From NCBI RefSeq assembly GCF_002204795.1, contig NZ_NIXO01000005.1, positions 62,001 to 126,000 on the forward strand: a stretch of DNA of 64,000 nucleotides, read 5' to 3'. Position numbers and translations under genes: made by a program. Below the pieces are notes generated by a model. It did no database searches. It was given only the letters and a program-made list of their open reading frames with translations, and was not told the origin of the DNA. Source of the stretch: Pseudomonas sp. K2I15 (GTDB lineage Bacteria > Pseudomonadota > Gammaproteobacteria > Pseudomonadales > Pseudomonadaceae). Shown here piece after piece: positions 17,889 through 26,642 of the stretch; the stretch's first letter is position 1; each line of letters begins with the position of its first letter.

Positions 17889-18005
17889 GGTTCAAACCTT
17901 TCAAAAACACTGCAGGCGGCCGCCGGGACAGTTCACTGTACCGTGCGGGCGCCGCCAAAAATTGAATTCCATTAATGAATGTGCTCCGAACGGGGCACTG
18001 ACCGA

Positions 18006-18299
18006 TCACATCGGGTCATTACGTCGCAGCAGCTCTTCGGGCAAGTGTTCGATGTACTCGTCCTCGGCCGGCGGCATTTGCAGGTGGTAGCCCTGCTTTT
18101 CGAGGTTTTCCAGGACCACGGTGATGTCCTCGCGGGACAGCTTGCGCTCCGGGCTCAGCACCAGGTCAAAGGCGTGATGCGGCTTGCCGAAGGCGGTCAG
18201 CAAACTTTCCGGCACGCGCTCCAGTGCATCGCTTTTCAGCACGTAGAGGTACATCCCGTCTCGTTTGAGGCTGCGAAAAATGGAGCAAATACGTTTCAA
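18006..18299 (-). CDS. ycgL: YcgL domain-containing protein
   Basis: 97 residues with the conserved family opening [19 protein letters not shown] and later [21 protein letters not shown]. Translation begins at a TTG (18297-18299) that overlaps the TGA stop of the RNase D gene, an arrangement that implies coupling to rnd. There is no ATG that would keep the conserved N-terminus. Function unknown; its linkage to rnd is typical of Pseudomonas. Confidence 0.9.
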   Translation of the reverse strand: MKRICSIFRSLKRDGMYLYVLKSDALERVPESLLTAFGKPHHAFDLVLSPERKLSREDITVVLENLEKQGYHLQMPPAEDEYIEHLPEELLRRNDPM

Positions 18300-19429
18300 G
18301 GCTGTTCTCCGGCAGTGGCCAGGCTGTCGAGCAGCGCCTGGCCCATCAATTCGCGGCGCCAGCCACGCAGCGAATCTGGCAATTTGTATGGCCCCTCGGG
18401 GTAGCCACTCTTGACCAGGGCTTCGAGGGTTTTCTTGCGCAGCATCAGTTCCGGCGCCATGTCCAGGCGTTCAGCCTCGGCCTGGCCAAGGGCGCGCAGT
18501 TGCTTGATCAGTGTGGCGGCGTCTACCGGCAATGGCTCGGCAACCGCCGGTGGCCACTGGTCCATGGAGACACTACCGGCACGCTTGATCAGGCCCAGCA
18601 GGAACTCGCCGTCCTGGCGCACAGTGCGCGGGTGCATGTCTTCGATCTTGCCCAACGCGGCGAGATTATCCGGCTGGGATTTGGCCAAGGGCCATAACGA
18701 GTGCTCACGAATGATTCGGTTGCGCGGCAGGTCACGGGCGCGGGCTTGCTGTTCGCGCCAGGCACACAGTTCGCGCAATACCGCGAGCTGGGCACGGGAC
18801 AGTTTCCAGGCCAGCTTGGCGTCGCGATAGACCTCGTACGGGTCGACTTCGCGGCGCAGGTTGGCCACCAGCTCGGCGCCGTCGTCCAGGACCCAGGCGT
18901 ATTTATCGTCGGAAAGCTTCGGACGCAGGCGTGTGTAGACTTCCGCCAGGTGCACGGCGTCTTCGGCGGCGTAGCTGACTTGCGTCTCGGACAATGGCCG
19001 CTGCAGCCAGTCGGAGCGGGTTTCGCCCTTGGGCAAGTCGATATCGAGGACGGCTTGCACCAACCGCGAATAGCCCATGGAGAAACCGAGGTTCAGATAC
19101 GCGGCCGCCAGTTGGGTGTCGAACAACGGCACCGGCAGGCTGCCAGTCAGGCGCAGCAACACTTCCAGGTCTTCGCTGCAGGCGTGCACCACCTTGATCA
19201 CCGCTGGGTTTTCCAGCAAGGCGGCCAAGGGTTGCCAGTTGTCGATGGTCAGGGGGTCGATCAGGTAAGCGCGAACGCCATCACCGATCTGGATCAGCCC
19301 GGCAATGGGATAAAAAGTGTCGACCCGCATGAATTCGGTGTCGAGGGCGACGAATGGCAACTGCTGCCATTCGGCGCAGTGCTGGCCGAGGCTATCGTTG
19401 TCGCAGATCCAGTGAATATCGATGGCCAC
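18296..19429 (-). CDS. rnd: Ribonuclease D
   Basis: 377 residues from the GTG at 19429, preceded by AAGGGAGAG; the frame is open further upstream but without a start of this quality. The DEDD exonuclease motifs are visible: [16 protein letters not shown] (DxE), [13 protein letters not shown], and [13 protein letters not shown] (DxxxY type in motif III). They are followed by an HRDC domain (about residues 210-290). RNase D trims tRNA 3' ends. It overlaps ycgL. Confidence 0.94.
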   Translation of the reverse strand: MAIDIHWICDNDSLGQHCAEWQQLPFVALDTEFMRVDTFYPIAGLIQIGDGVRAYLIDPLTIDNWQPLAALLENPAVIKVVHACSEDLEVLLRLTGSLPVPLFDTQLAAAYLNLGFSMGYSRLVQAVLDIDLPKGETRSDWLQRPLSETQVSYAAEDAVHLAEVYTRLRPKLSDDKYAWVLDDGAELVANLRREVDPYEVYRDAKLAWKLSRAQLAVLRELCAWREQQARARDLPRNRIIREHSLWPLAKSQPDNLAALGKIEDMHPRTVRQDGEFLLGLIKRAGSVSMDQWPPAVAEPLPVDAATLIKQLRALGQAEAERLDMAPELMLRKKTLEALVKSGYPEGPYKLPDSLRGWRRELMGQALLDSLATAGEQP

Positions 19430-19551
19430 ACGGCTCTCCCTTGAAGAATGGCGCGCAGTATATATCGCGAAAGGGAGTTGCGAGTATTCGCAGTACAGCA
19501 TCCGCCATGAAAACTCCTATAGGAGCTGAAGAATAGTCCGACAGTCGGGAC

Positions 19552-20202
19552 TTATCCTCTCTTACGCAGAACATAGACCCGCCACATGGCCGAACCGGGC
19601 ATGAATTCCTGGTGATTGAGGACTTTGAAACCGGCCTGGCGAAACTCCGCTTCCACTTGCGCCCGATGGCTGGCAACTGCCGCCAGGGCAGGCTGTACCG
19701 CCCGATAGCCACTGTCGCTGTTGACCGAGACGATCACCGTGTCACGGCTCACCCGGTGAAATTCCCCGAGCAGGGCCAGGCGCCCTTCGGCCGTTGGCAC
19801 ATGGCGAAACAACTCCAGGCAAAAAATGCAGTCCACCGCGTTGGCCGACAGGCCGATGGAAAACGCCGAGCCCTGGAAGGTCTTGATCCGCTTGAGCAAG
19901 CCAGGCGCGTGGTGAGTGCGGGCGTGGTCAAGCATGTCCTGGGAATTGTCCGACGCGAGGATCACCCGGTTGCTGTGCTCGGCCAGCACCGGCCAAAAGC
20001 GCCCGGTGCCGCACGCCAGGTCGAGGATCAGCCCCGGCTCACCGGCGATTTTCAGCGCGCGGCGCACCAACTGCCCATCCCGCCACAACCCCAGGCGCCG
20101 CAGCAGACCGGGCGGGCGCGTGTCGGCGCAGACCCGGGCATGCTCCTGGCCTGCGCGTTCGGCAAATTCAATCTCGATGGAAGACGGCGGTTGCGACTGC
20201 AT
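19552..20202 (-). CDS. SAM-dependent methyltransferase (class I)
   Basis: 216 residues. Motif I is LILDLACGTGRFWPVLA, motif II ILASDNSQDMLDHAR, and the post-motif segment ANAVDCIFCLELFRHV, where a Phe-Arg-His replaces the commoner Leu-xx-His. Class I methyltransferase of the UbiE/SmtA kind; the substrate is unknown. The ATG at 20202 is preferred to the adjoining GTG. It lies downstream of the glutamine synthetase-like gene on the same strand, with a 142-bp gap. Confidence 0.82.
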   Translation of the reverse strand: MQSQPPSSIEIEFAERAGQEHARVCADTRPPGLLRRLGLWRDGQLVRRALKIAGEPGLILDLACGTGRFWPVLAEHSNRVILASDNSQDMLDHARTHHAPGLLKRIKTFQGSAFSIGLSANAVDCIFCLELFRHVPTAEGRLALLGEFHRVSRDTVIVSVNSDSGYRAVQPALAAVASHRAQVEAEFRQAGFKVLNHQEFMPGSAMWRVYVLRKRG

Positions 20203-20344
20203 CACACGACTCTGTTAATGGACCAGACATTCGCAGCTTAACCACCGTCTCGTGAAAAAAAGGTCGAAGGATTGTTTACCGTTCATGCAAAACCAGTATC
20301 CAGTGCCAAGGCTGTCTGCAAACTGTCTGAGACCACGACCTTCA

Positions 20345-21718
20345 TCAGGCCTGGTGCAAATACCAGCGCCAGTCCTGTTCACCTACTTCGCCCATGAACT
20401 GGCGGTATTCGGCACGCTTGACCGCCAGGTACACGCCGAGGAATTCGCCGCCAAACGCCTCCCGGGCCCACGACGAGCCTTCGAGTGCGCGCAACGTGGT
20501 CAGCCAATCGGTGGGCAGTAACTCCTTGGCCTGGGCGTAACCGTTGCCTTCCACCGGCGCGCCGGGGTCGCGCTGTTCGCGGATGCCCCGGTGAATACCG
20601 GCCAGAATCGCTGCCGCCGCAAGGTACGGGTTGGCGTCGGCGCCGCAGATGCGGTGCTCGATATGCCGGGAAAACGCCGGCCCACCGGGCACCCGCAGCG
20701 TGACGGTACGGTTGTCCACACCCCAGGTGGCGGCCAGCGGCGCGTAGCTGTTGGTCTGGAAGCGCCGGTAGGAGTTGGCGTTCGGGCAGAACATCAGCAA
20801 CGAGTCGAGCAAGGTGCTGAGCATGCCGCCCACTGCATGGCGCAACAGCGGCGTGCCGTCGGGCGCTTCGCTGGCAAACAGGTTATTGCCATCGCGGTCC
20901 GCCAGGCTGACGTGCATGTGCATGCCGGTACCGGCCAGGTCGTCGAAGGGCTTGGCCATGAAACACGCGGTCATCCCGTGCTTGTGGGCCACGCCCTTGA
21001 CCAGGCGCTTGTAACGCACGGCCTCGTCCATGGCTTGCAGGGCGTCGCTGCGATGTTCCAGGGTGATTTCCACCTGGCCCGGGGCGTATTCGGAAATCGC
21101 CGTGCGCGCCGGAATGCCCTGGAGCTTGCAGGCGCTGTAGAGGTCGGCTAGGAACGGTTCGATCTGCTCCAGCTCTCGCAGGCCGTAGACCTGGGTCGAG
21201 CGTGGGCGGCCGCCATCGACATCCCGCGCCGGTTGCGGCCGGCCGTTGCTGTCGGGCTTCTGGTCGAGCAAATAAAACTCCAGCTCCGCCGCCATCACCG
21301 GGTAATAGCCGTCTGCCTTGAGGTCGTCGATCACCTTGGCCAGCAAGTGCCGAGGGTCGGCCACGGTGGCGGGCATGCCTTCGGTGGGGTGCATGCTGAC
21401 TTGCACCGCTGCCGTCGGGATCAGGCGCCACGGCATGCGCTGCAAACTGCCGCTGACCGGGTAGGCGCGGCAGTCGATATCACCCACTTCCCAGACCAGC
21501 CCGGAATTCTCCACGTCGTCGCCATTAATGGTCAGGCCCAGGATGGTGCTCGGCAGCGGCCGGCCACTTTGGTAGACAGCCAGCAACTCATCGCGGTGCA
21601 ACAGCTTGCCGCGAGGCACGCCGTTGTTGTCGAGGATGAACAGCTCGAACATCTCGATATCCGGGTTCTGCTCAAGAAAGGACTGGGCTTCATGCTGGGT
21701 GGCAAAGGGCGTGCTCAT
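20345..21718 (-). CDS. puuA: Glutamine synthetase family, gamma-glutamylputrescine synthetase-like
   Basis: 457 residues from the ATG at 21718, which has GAGAA upstream; two more in-frame ATGs precede it by up to four codons. Catalytic-domain marks are MAAELEFYLLD, GQVEITLEHRSDAL, HMHVSLADRDGNNLFA and RVPGGPAFSRHIEHRICGADANPYLAAA. The family ligates glutamate to amines such as putrescine using ATP; Pseudomonas has several paralogues (Spu/Pau), so the amine is not fixed. The neighbouring SBP-like gene is transcribed divergently. Confidence 0.84.
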   Translation of the reverse strand: MSTPFATQHEAQSFLEQNPDIEMFELFILDNNGVPRGKLLHRDELLAVYQSGRPLPSTILGLTINGDDVENSGLVWEVGDIDCRAYPVSGSLQRMPWRLIPTAAVQVSMHPTEGMPATVADPRHLLAKVIDDLKADGYYPVMAAELEFYLLDQKPDSNGRPQPARDVDGGRPRSTQVYGLRELEQIEPFLADLYSACKLQGIPARTAISEYAPGQVEITLEHRSDALQAMDEAVRYKRLVKGVAHKHGMTACFMAKPFDDLAGTGMHMHVSLADRDGNNLFASEAPDGTPLLRHAVGGMLSTLLDSLLMFCPNANSYRRFQTNSYAPLAATWGVDNRTVTLRVPGGPAFSRHIEHRICGADANPYLAAAAILAGIHRGIREQRDPGAPVEGNGYAQAKELLPTDWLTTLRALEGSSWAREAFGGEFLGVYLAVKRAEYRQFMGEVGEQDWRWYLHQA

Positions 21719-22105
21719 GGGCATTCTCATACGTTTGCGTCAGGCAGGCGCGCGGGCGCTGCCGGGCAGATGCGCGGGGCATCCATTCGGGCAAATCAAC
21801 GTAGGAGAACGGTGTCCGGTGGGCGTGCGTGGCGGCAATGCCAGAGCGCCCAGAAGGCGAGTTCGGAGGGAAGAGCATCAGCGGTGATCCGACGAGCCTC
21901 TGGACGGCTGGACGCGCTTGCGCCTGGCGATGTCTCAGGGTGTGTGTCGGGGCAACCGTCCATGCGGGAATCACAGTAAAGAGATGCCGGGCAGCCTCAC
22001 ACGCGAGGTTAAGCCGTTAAATCCAGTGTTGACGGAGTTTGGTTGTGCAGTGGCTAAACATTTGCAAATAATGGCGGCCCTGCTCATGCCCAAGGACCCG
22101 ACCGC
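21719..22105. other. Divergent intergenic region without gene
   Basis: 387 bp between the divergent glutamine synthetase-like and pheC-like genes. It presumably holds both promoters. TTGACG at 22029 is the only -35-like hexamer I noted and its -10 partner is poorly spaced. No REP element or convincing ORF is seen. Confidence 0.5.
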
Positions 22106-22882
22106 ATGAAAGCTTTGCTGACCCTTTCCCTGCTGGCCGGCCTGTCCGCCCAGGCCCTGGCCGACAGCTCCACGTCGCGCCTGGATGAAGTGCTGCAGCG
22201 CGGTGAAATGTCCGTCTGCACCACCGGCGACTACAAGCCCTACAGCTATTTACGCCCCGACGGCAGCTACGAAGGCATCGACATCGCCATGGCCCAGTCG
22301 CTGGCCAAGAGCCTCGGCGTGAAGGTCAAGTGGGTGCCAACCACCTGGAAAACCCTGATGCCGGACTTTCTGGCCCAGCGCTGTGACATTGCGCTCGGCG
22401 GTATTTCGGTGTCGCTGGAGCGGCAGAAGAAGGCGTTTTTCAGCCAGCCATTGGGCGTCGACGGCAAGATCCCGCTGGTGCGCTGCGCCGATGTGCAGCG
22501 CTATCAGACAGTGGAGCAGATCAACCAGCCGCAGGTGCGGGTGATCGAGCCTTCGGGCGGCACCAATGAAGTGTTTGCGCGGGCGCATTTGGGTAAGGCA
22601 CAACTGACGCTGTTCCCGGACAACGTGACGATTTTCGAGGAACTGCTGGCGAACAAGGCCGACGTGATGATCACCGACGCCAGCGAGGCCCGCTACCAGC
22701 AGAAGCTCAAGCCGGGGCTGTGTGCGGTGAACCCCGAGCGGTATATGCAGTACAGCGAAAAGGCGTTTTTGCTGCCGCGCGATGACGTGGCGTGGAAGAG
22801 TTATGTAGACCAGTGGCTGCACTTGAGCACGGTGACGGGCGTGTATGACGGCATCATCAATCAGTGGTTGGCCGCGCCCTGA
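22106..22882 (+). CDS. pheC: Periplasmic cyclohexadienyl dehydratase-like / amino-acid binding protein
   Basis: 258 residues with signal peptide cut near QALA. The mature chain is a type 3 solute-binding fold and is strikingly close to Pseudomonas PheC as I remember it: TTGDYKPYSYL, GISVSLERQKKAFFSQP, GGTNEVFARAHLGKA, LFPDNVTIFEELL and ITDASEARYQ with the conserved Glu. PheC is a periplasmic enzyme that converts prephenate or arogenate to phenylpyruvate or phenylalanine and evolved from a binding protein. An ordinary binding-protein role cannot be excluded. It converges on cynR with a 26-bp overlap. Confidence 0.8.
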   Translation: MKALLTLSLLAGLSAQALADSSTSRLDEVLQRGEMSVCTTGDYKPYSYLRPDGSYEGIDIAMAQSLAKSLGVKVKWVPTTWKTLMPDFLAQRCDIALGGISVSLERQKKAFFSQPLGVDGKIPLVRCADVQRYQTVEQINQPQVRVIEPSGGTNEVFARAHLGKAQLTLFPDNVTIFEELLANKADVMITDASEARYQQKLKPGLCAVNPERYMQYSEKAFLLPRDDVAWKSYVDQWLHLSTVTGVYDGIINQWLAAP

Positions 22883-23723
22883 CCAGCTCGACAAACGCCC
22901 TGCACGCCGCACTGCGATAGCCTCCCTTGCGACTGAGCAACGCCGCCGTGCGTTGCGGCAACGGCGGGCTTAGCGGCACCGCCTGCAAGCCCGCCTGCAC
23001 CTGGGCAATCGCGCTGGGCAGGATGGTCGCCAACGCGGTATTACGTACGATTTCAATAATCGCACTGATGGAATTGGCCTCCATGGTGATCAGAGGTTTC
23101 ACCGCCTGGCTGCGAAAATATTCATCGATATACCGGCGTGTGGCGAAGCCTGAGTTCAGCAACACCCACGGCTGTTGAAGCCACGACTGGCGGCCAATGC
23201 CAGGATGGCCGGCACTCACCACCACGCTCAACGCCTCGACAAACACCCCTTCACACTCGATATCCGGCAAATGCTCGCCGGTAAAACCGATGCCGATATC
23301 CAGCAAATCCTCCGTCAGCGCCGCTTCCATGCGGTCCTGCGTCAACTCCTCGACGCTGACCGTTATGCCCGGGTACAAACCGTTGAACCGCGCCAGTAAC
23401 GGCCCGATCAAGTAGGCGGTAAACGTCGGCGTCATCGCCAGGCGCAAGCTGCCGCGGCTCAAGTCCTGCACGTCATGCATGGCCCGGGTGCCGGCCTGCA
23501 AATCCTGCAAGGCCAGGCGCGCAAAACGCACATAGGCCTCACCCGCGTCGGTCAGGCTGACGCTTCGGCCGGAGCGATCCAGCAGCGGCGCGCCCAAGGT
23601 GTCTTCCAGTTGTTTGATCTGCTGCGACAAGGTCGGCTGCGACACATGCAGCGCCTCGGCCGCCCGGGTGAAATTGCGGTGCTCGGCAACGGCCAACAGG
23701 TAGCGGATATGACGCAGCAACAT
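22857..23723 (-). CDS. cynR: LysR-family regulator of the cyanate operon
   Basis: 288 residues from the ATG at 23723. N-terminal HTH with [28 protein letters not shown] spacing (residues 14-40), followed by the effector domain. It is transcribed divergently from cynTS, which is the classical place of CynR, an activator that responds to cyanate. A LysR-type box lies in the 112-bp intergenic region. Its 3' end overlaps the convergent pheC-like gene by 26 bp. Confidence 0.88.
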   Translation of the reverse strand: MLLRHIRYLLAVAEHRNFTRAAEALHVSQPTLSQQIKQLEDTLGAPLLDRSGRSVSLTDAGEAYVRFARLALQDLQAGTRAMHDVQDLSRGSLRLAMTPTFTAYLIGPLLARFNGLYPGITVSVEELTQDRMEAALTEDLLDIGIGFTGEHLPDIECEGVFVEALSVVVSAGHPGIGRQSWLQQPWVLLNSGFATRRYIDEYFRSQAVKPLITMEANSISAIIEIVRNTALATILPSAIAQVQAGLQAVPLSPPLPQRTAALLSRKGGYRSAACRAFVELVRARPTTD

Positions 23724-23737
23724 GGATGGCGCTCCAA

Positions 23738-23756
23738 CTATAGGCATGACTTATAG
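23738..23756. promoter_or_regulatory. Candidate CynR operator
   Basis: CTATA, nine bases, TATAG: a dyad with the T-N11-A shape of LysR boxes between cynR and cynT, 80 bp before cynT and 15 bp before cynR. The position fits activation of cynTS with autorepression. Confidence 0.55.
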
Positions 23757-23835
23757 AAACCATAATAAGCCGGTCTTGGACGCTATAGCTAAAAACTTCC
23801 ATTCTTGCCCCATCAGCGACGCAAGGAGAACCACC

Positions 23836-24477
23836 ATGCAAGATCTCATCGACGGCTTTCGCAAGTTCCAGGGTGAAGCCTTCACCCAGCGCAGTGACCT
23901 GTTCAAGCACCTGGCCACCACGCAAACCCCCGGCACGCTGTTCGTGTCCTGTTCCGACAGCCGTGTAGTCCCGGAGCTGTTGACCCAGCAAGAACCTGGC
24001 GACCTGTTTGTGATCCGCAACGCCGGCAACATCGTGCCGTCCTACGGGCCAGAGCCCGGCGGCGTGTCGGCCACTGTCGAATACGCGGTAGCCGTTCTCG
24101 GCGTCAGCGACATCGTGATTTGCGGCCACTCCGACTGCGGCGCCATGACCGCCATTTCCACCTGCAAATGCCTGGATCACCTGCCCGCCGTGGCGAACTG
24201 GTTGCGCCATGCCGAGTCGGCCAAGGTGATCAACGCTGCCCGCACTCACGCGTCAGACGCCGAGCAGCTGGACTCGCTGGTGCGGGAAAACGTGGTCGCC
24301 CAACTGGCCAATCTCAAGACCCACCCCTCAGTGGCCCTGGCCCTGGAGCAAGGCCGGCTGAGCCTGCACGGCTGGGTCTACGACATCGAAAGCGGCGGCA
24401 TCGACGCCCTGGATGGTCGTAACGGGCGCTTCGTGTCCCTGCTCGACAACCCGTCCACCCGCGCTCACGCCGCCTGA
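23836..24477 (+). CDS. cynT: Beta-carbonic anhydrase of the cyanate operon
   Basis: 213 residues from the ATG at 23836, which has AAGGAG upstream. Zinc ligands are Cys39 ([10 protein letters not shown]), His98 and Cys101 (CGHSDCGAM), the standard beta-class set, with the Asp-Arg pair in SDSR. CynT recycles the CO2 released by cyanase to bicarbonate, which cyanase consumes as co-substrate. cynS follows after 29 bp in the same operon. Confidence 0.95.
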   Translation: MQDLIDGFRKFQGEAFTQRSDLFKHLATTQTPGTLFVSCSDSRVVPELLTQQEPGDLFVIRNAGNIVPSYGPEPGGVSATVEYAVAVLGVSDIVICGHSDCGAMTAISTCKCLDHLPAVANWLRHAESAKVINAARTHASDAEQLDSLVRENVVAQLANLKTHPSVALALEQGRLSLHGWVYDIESGGIDALDGRNGRFVSLLDNPSTRAHAA

Positions 24478-24506
24478 AGCCCATTCAAACCCAAGAGGAC
24501 ATCACC

Positions 24507-24977
24507 ATGTTGCAATCCCAATTCGCCCAAACCCCACGCCTGGCCCTGGCCGACACCGTCATAGACATCAAGGCGCGCAAGAACCTGTCATGGCAGGACC
24601 TCACCGACGGCACCGGGCTGAGCCTGGCGTTCGTCACCGCCGCCCTGCTCGGCCAGCACCCGCTGCCCAAAGACGCCGCTGATGTGGTCTGCGACAAGCT
24701 CGGCCTGGACCAGGACGCCAGCCGCCTGCTGCAAACCGTGCCCCTGCGCGGCAGCTTCCCCGGCGGCGTGCCGACGGACCCCACTATGTACCGCTTCTAT
24801 GAAATGCTGCAGGTCTACGGTTCGACCCTCAAGGCCCTGGTGCACGAGCAGTTTGGCGACGGCATCATCAGCGCGATCAACTTCAAGCTGGACATCAAGA
24901 AGGTCGAAGACCCGGACGGCGGCTCCCGCGCGGTGATCACCCTGGACGGTAAATACCTGCCGACCAAACCGTTCTGA
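24507..24977 (+). CDS. cynS: Cyanate hydratase (cyanase)
   Basis: 156 residues, full length. The catalytic residues fall at exactly the E. coli positions: Arg96 and Glu99 in MYRFYEML and Ser122 in [10 protein letters not shown]. The N-terminal helical POU-like domain is present. The enzyme makes CO2 and ammonia from cyanate plus bicarbonate, as a decamer. With cynT it forms a detoxification and nitrogen-scavenging unit. Confidence 0.97.
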   Translation: MLQSQFAQTPRLALADTVIDIKARKNLSWQDLTDGTGLSLAFVTAALLGQHPLPKDAADVVCDKLGLDQDASRLLQTVPLRGSFPGGVPTDPTMYRFYEMLQVYGSTLKALVHEQFGDGIISAINFKLDIKKVEDPDGGSRAVITLDGKYLPTKPF

Positions 24978-25032
24978 TTTGTCCGCAAACCGTCTACGCT
25001 CTTGGCACACCAACAAGAACGAGGGACGGGTA

Positions 25033-25872
25033 ATGAAGGCAATGCTCCGAGCCGCCTGGCTACTGCTGTTGTGCTTTGGCCAGGTGCACGCCGCCACCGC
25101 TGAGGAGGCGGACGCCCAAGCCGCCAAGGCTCTGCTGGAAAAGGCCTTGGCGTATTACCAAACGAATGGCGACAAGGCTTTTGCGGCGTTCAGTCGCCAG
25201 GGTGAATTTGTTGACCAGGACCGTTACGTGTTCGTGGTCGACACCAAGGGCGTGCTGCTGGCGAGTGGCGGGCCCTCTTCTGCGTTGATCGGGCGCAATG
25301 TTTCCGAGGTGCTTGGGCCGGATTTGAATAAGTCGTTCAAGGATGCGTTGGCGGTGCCTGAGGGCAGTGGCATTCAGCAGGCCGATTACCGTTGGCAGAA
25401 TTGGAATGACGGTAAGGTTGAGCGCAAGCATGTGTATTACCAGCGCGTTGGGCAGCGGATTCTGGCGGTGGGTTATTACTTGCCACGGGCGACCCCGGAA
25501 CATGCCAGAGCCCTGCGCAACAAAGCCGTCAAGGCGCTGGAGAAGGACCCGGTCGGGACGCTCAAGGCGATCAACGCCATGCAGGGTGGGTTTCTGCAGG
25601 ACGATCTGTATGTGTTTGTGGTTGACCTCGACACCCACCGCTATGTGGCCCATGGCACGACTCCGCGGTTGGTGAATACGGATTTCAGCAAGATCAAGGA
25701 TCCCGACGGGAAGCCGGTGGGTGAGCCGATTTTGGCGGTGATGGCGGTGCAGGATCAGGGGGAATACAAGTACCGCTGGAAAAACCCGGTGACCGGGAAG
25801 GTTGAGAACAAGCATGCGTATTTGCGCAAGGCTGGGCATTTTATGGTGGCTGTGGGGTATTACAGTCCTTGA
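25033..25872 (+). CDS. Exported protein of two tandem Cache domains
   Basis: 279 residues. A signal peptide ends near HAATA. The mature part is a duplication: the first Cache module (about 30-155) and the second (about 160-279) share the motifs YVFVVDTKGVLLA / YVFVVDLDTHRYVA, YRWQN / YRWKNP, GKVERKHVYYQRVG / GKVENKHAYLRKAG and LAVGYY / VAVGYY. Cache modules bind small ligands extracellularly. Here they have no membrane anchor or signalling domain, so this is a soluble periplasmic binding protein whose partner is not evident. The gene follows cynS by 55 bp and may extend the cyn operon. Confidence 0.82.
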   Translation: MKAMLRAAWLLLLCFGQVHAATAEEADAQAAKALLEKALAYYQTNGDKAFAAFSRQGEFVDQDRYVFVVDTKGVLLASGGPSSALIGRNVSEVLGPDLNKSFKDALAVPEGSGIQQADYRWQNWNDGKVERKHVYYQRVGQRILAVGYYLPRATPEHARALRNKAVKALEKDPVGTLKAINAMQGGFLQDDLYVFVVDLDTHRYVAHGTTPRLVNTDFSKIKDPDGKPVGEPILAVMAVQDQGEYKYRWKNPVTGKVENKHAYLRKAGHFMVAVGYYSP

Positions 25873-25877
25873 GGGGT

Positions 25878-26622
25878 GTATATCCGTTTTCTGGGTGATG
25901 GCTGATATGGGTTCCGCTCTTACAGCGGGTCACTTTTGAAAAGAGCCCAAAAGTAACCAAAAGGCTCTTGCCCCACCACTCGGCACCTCGCTTGGGCTCG
26001 GTGTGCCCTCTCTCCGGTATTACTACGCGGGCCGCCGCGACGGGGCGTCCCTGCCCCGTCGCGGCTAAACCGGCGTCCTGCCGGTTTACCCGCTCCGTAC
26101 TACCTGCGTTCGGCCAGCGTGGTTTAACGGGGCGCCTAAGATCAAGATCAAAAGCAAGAGCACAGCGGCCTACCGGCCGGCTTGAGTGGTGTAGAGCAAC
26201 GGCAAAATCAAAAGCTAAAGCGAGCGCGGTCCAAATGTGGGAGCGGGCTTGCTCGCGAAGGTCGTTAACGATAACGCGTGTTTTCTGGATGAGCGCGGCG
26301 CCCTCAGGTTCTTCGCGAGCAAGCCCGCTCCCACATAAAAGCAGCTCTGCTTTCGCTCTGGACCTTGACCTTGCCCTTGCTTCTAACACTCAGGTCGGCT
26401 TTCAGGCTGCCGTGCTCTTGATCTGTTTTTGATCTTGATCTGCGGGCCCCGTTAACCACGATGGCCGGAACGCGGGCATGCCGAGCCTAGGCGAGGCACC
26501 GAGTGGTGGGGCAACGACCTTTTGGTTACTTTTGGCTGGGCCGGCATTCCGGGCGCTTGCCAAAAGTGACTCGCTGTAAGAGCGAAACCATAAGTGGTCG
26601 TTACCTAAATAATGGATATGTA
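25878..26622. repeat. Nested composite palindrome enclosing a REP element
   Basis: The 770-bp gap is one large imperfect inverted repeat. The outer arms (25878-26013 and about 26475-26622) share GCTCTTACAGCG, AAAAGTAACCAAAAGG and GCCCCACCACTCGG in opposite orientation. Inner arms (26100-26195 and 26385-26470) share AGATCAAGATCAAAA, CAAGAGCAC and TTAACGGGG. A REP pair sits at the centre. Open frames here are by-products of the symmetry and no gene is called. Confidence 0.82.
26236..26335. repeat. REP/BIME palindrome 4 (TGTGGGAGCGGG subtype)
   Basis: Ends TGTGGGAGCGGGCTTGCTCG and complement, spacer GTTAACGATAACGCGTG as in palindromes 1-3. It occupies the centre of the large composite palindrome. 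Confidence 0.9.
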
Positions 26623-26642
26623 CTCAGTCACCCACACACCCA

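Noticed and set aside
22029..22060. A sigma-70 promoter for the pheC-like gene
   Set aside because: TTGACG is good, but the nearest AT-rich hexamer is 19-20 bp away and weak, so it is not listed as a feature.
25968..26432. Open frames of 154 and 182 codons inside the composite palindrome
   Set aside because: They run through REP and arm sequences, and both strands are open because of the symmetry.
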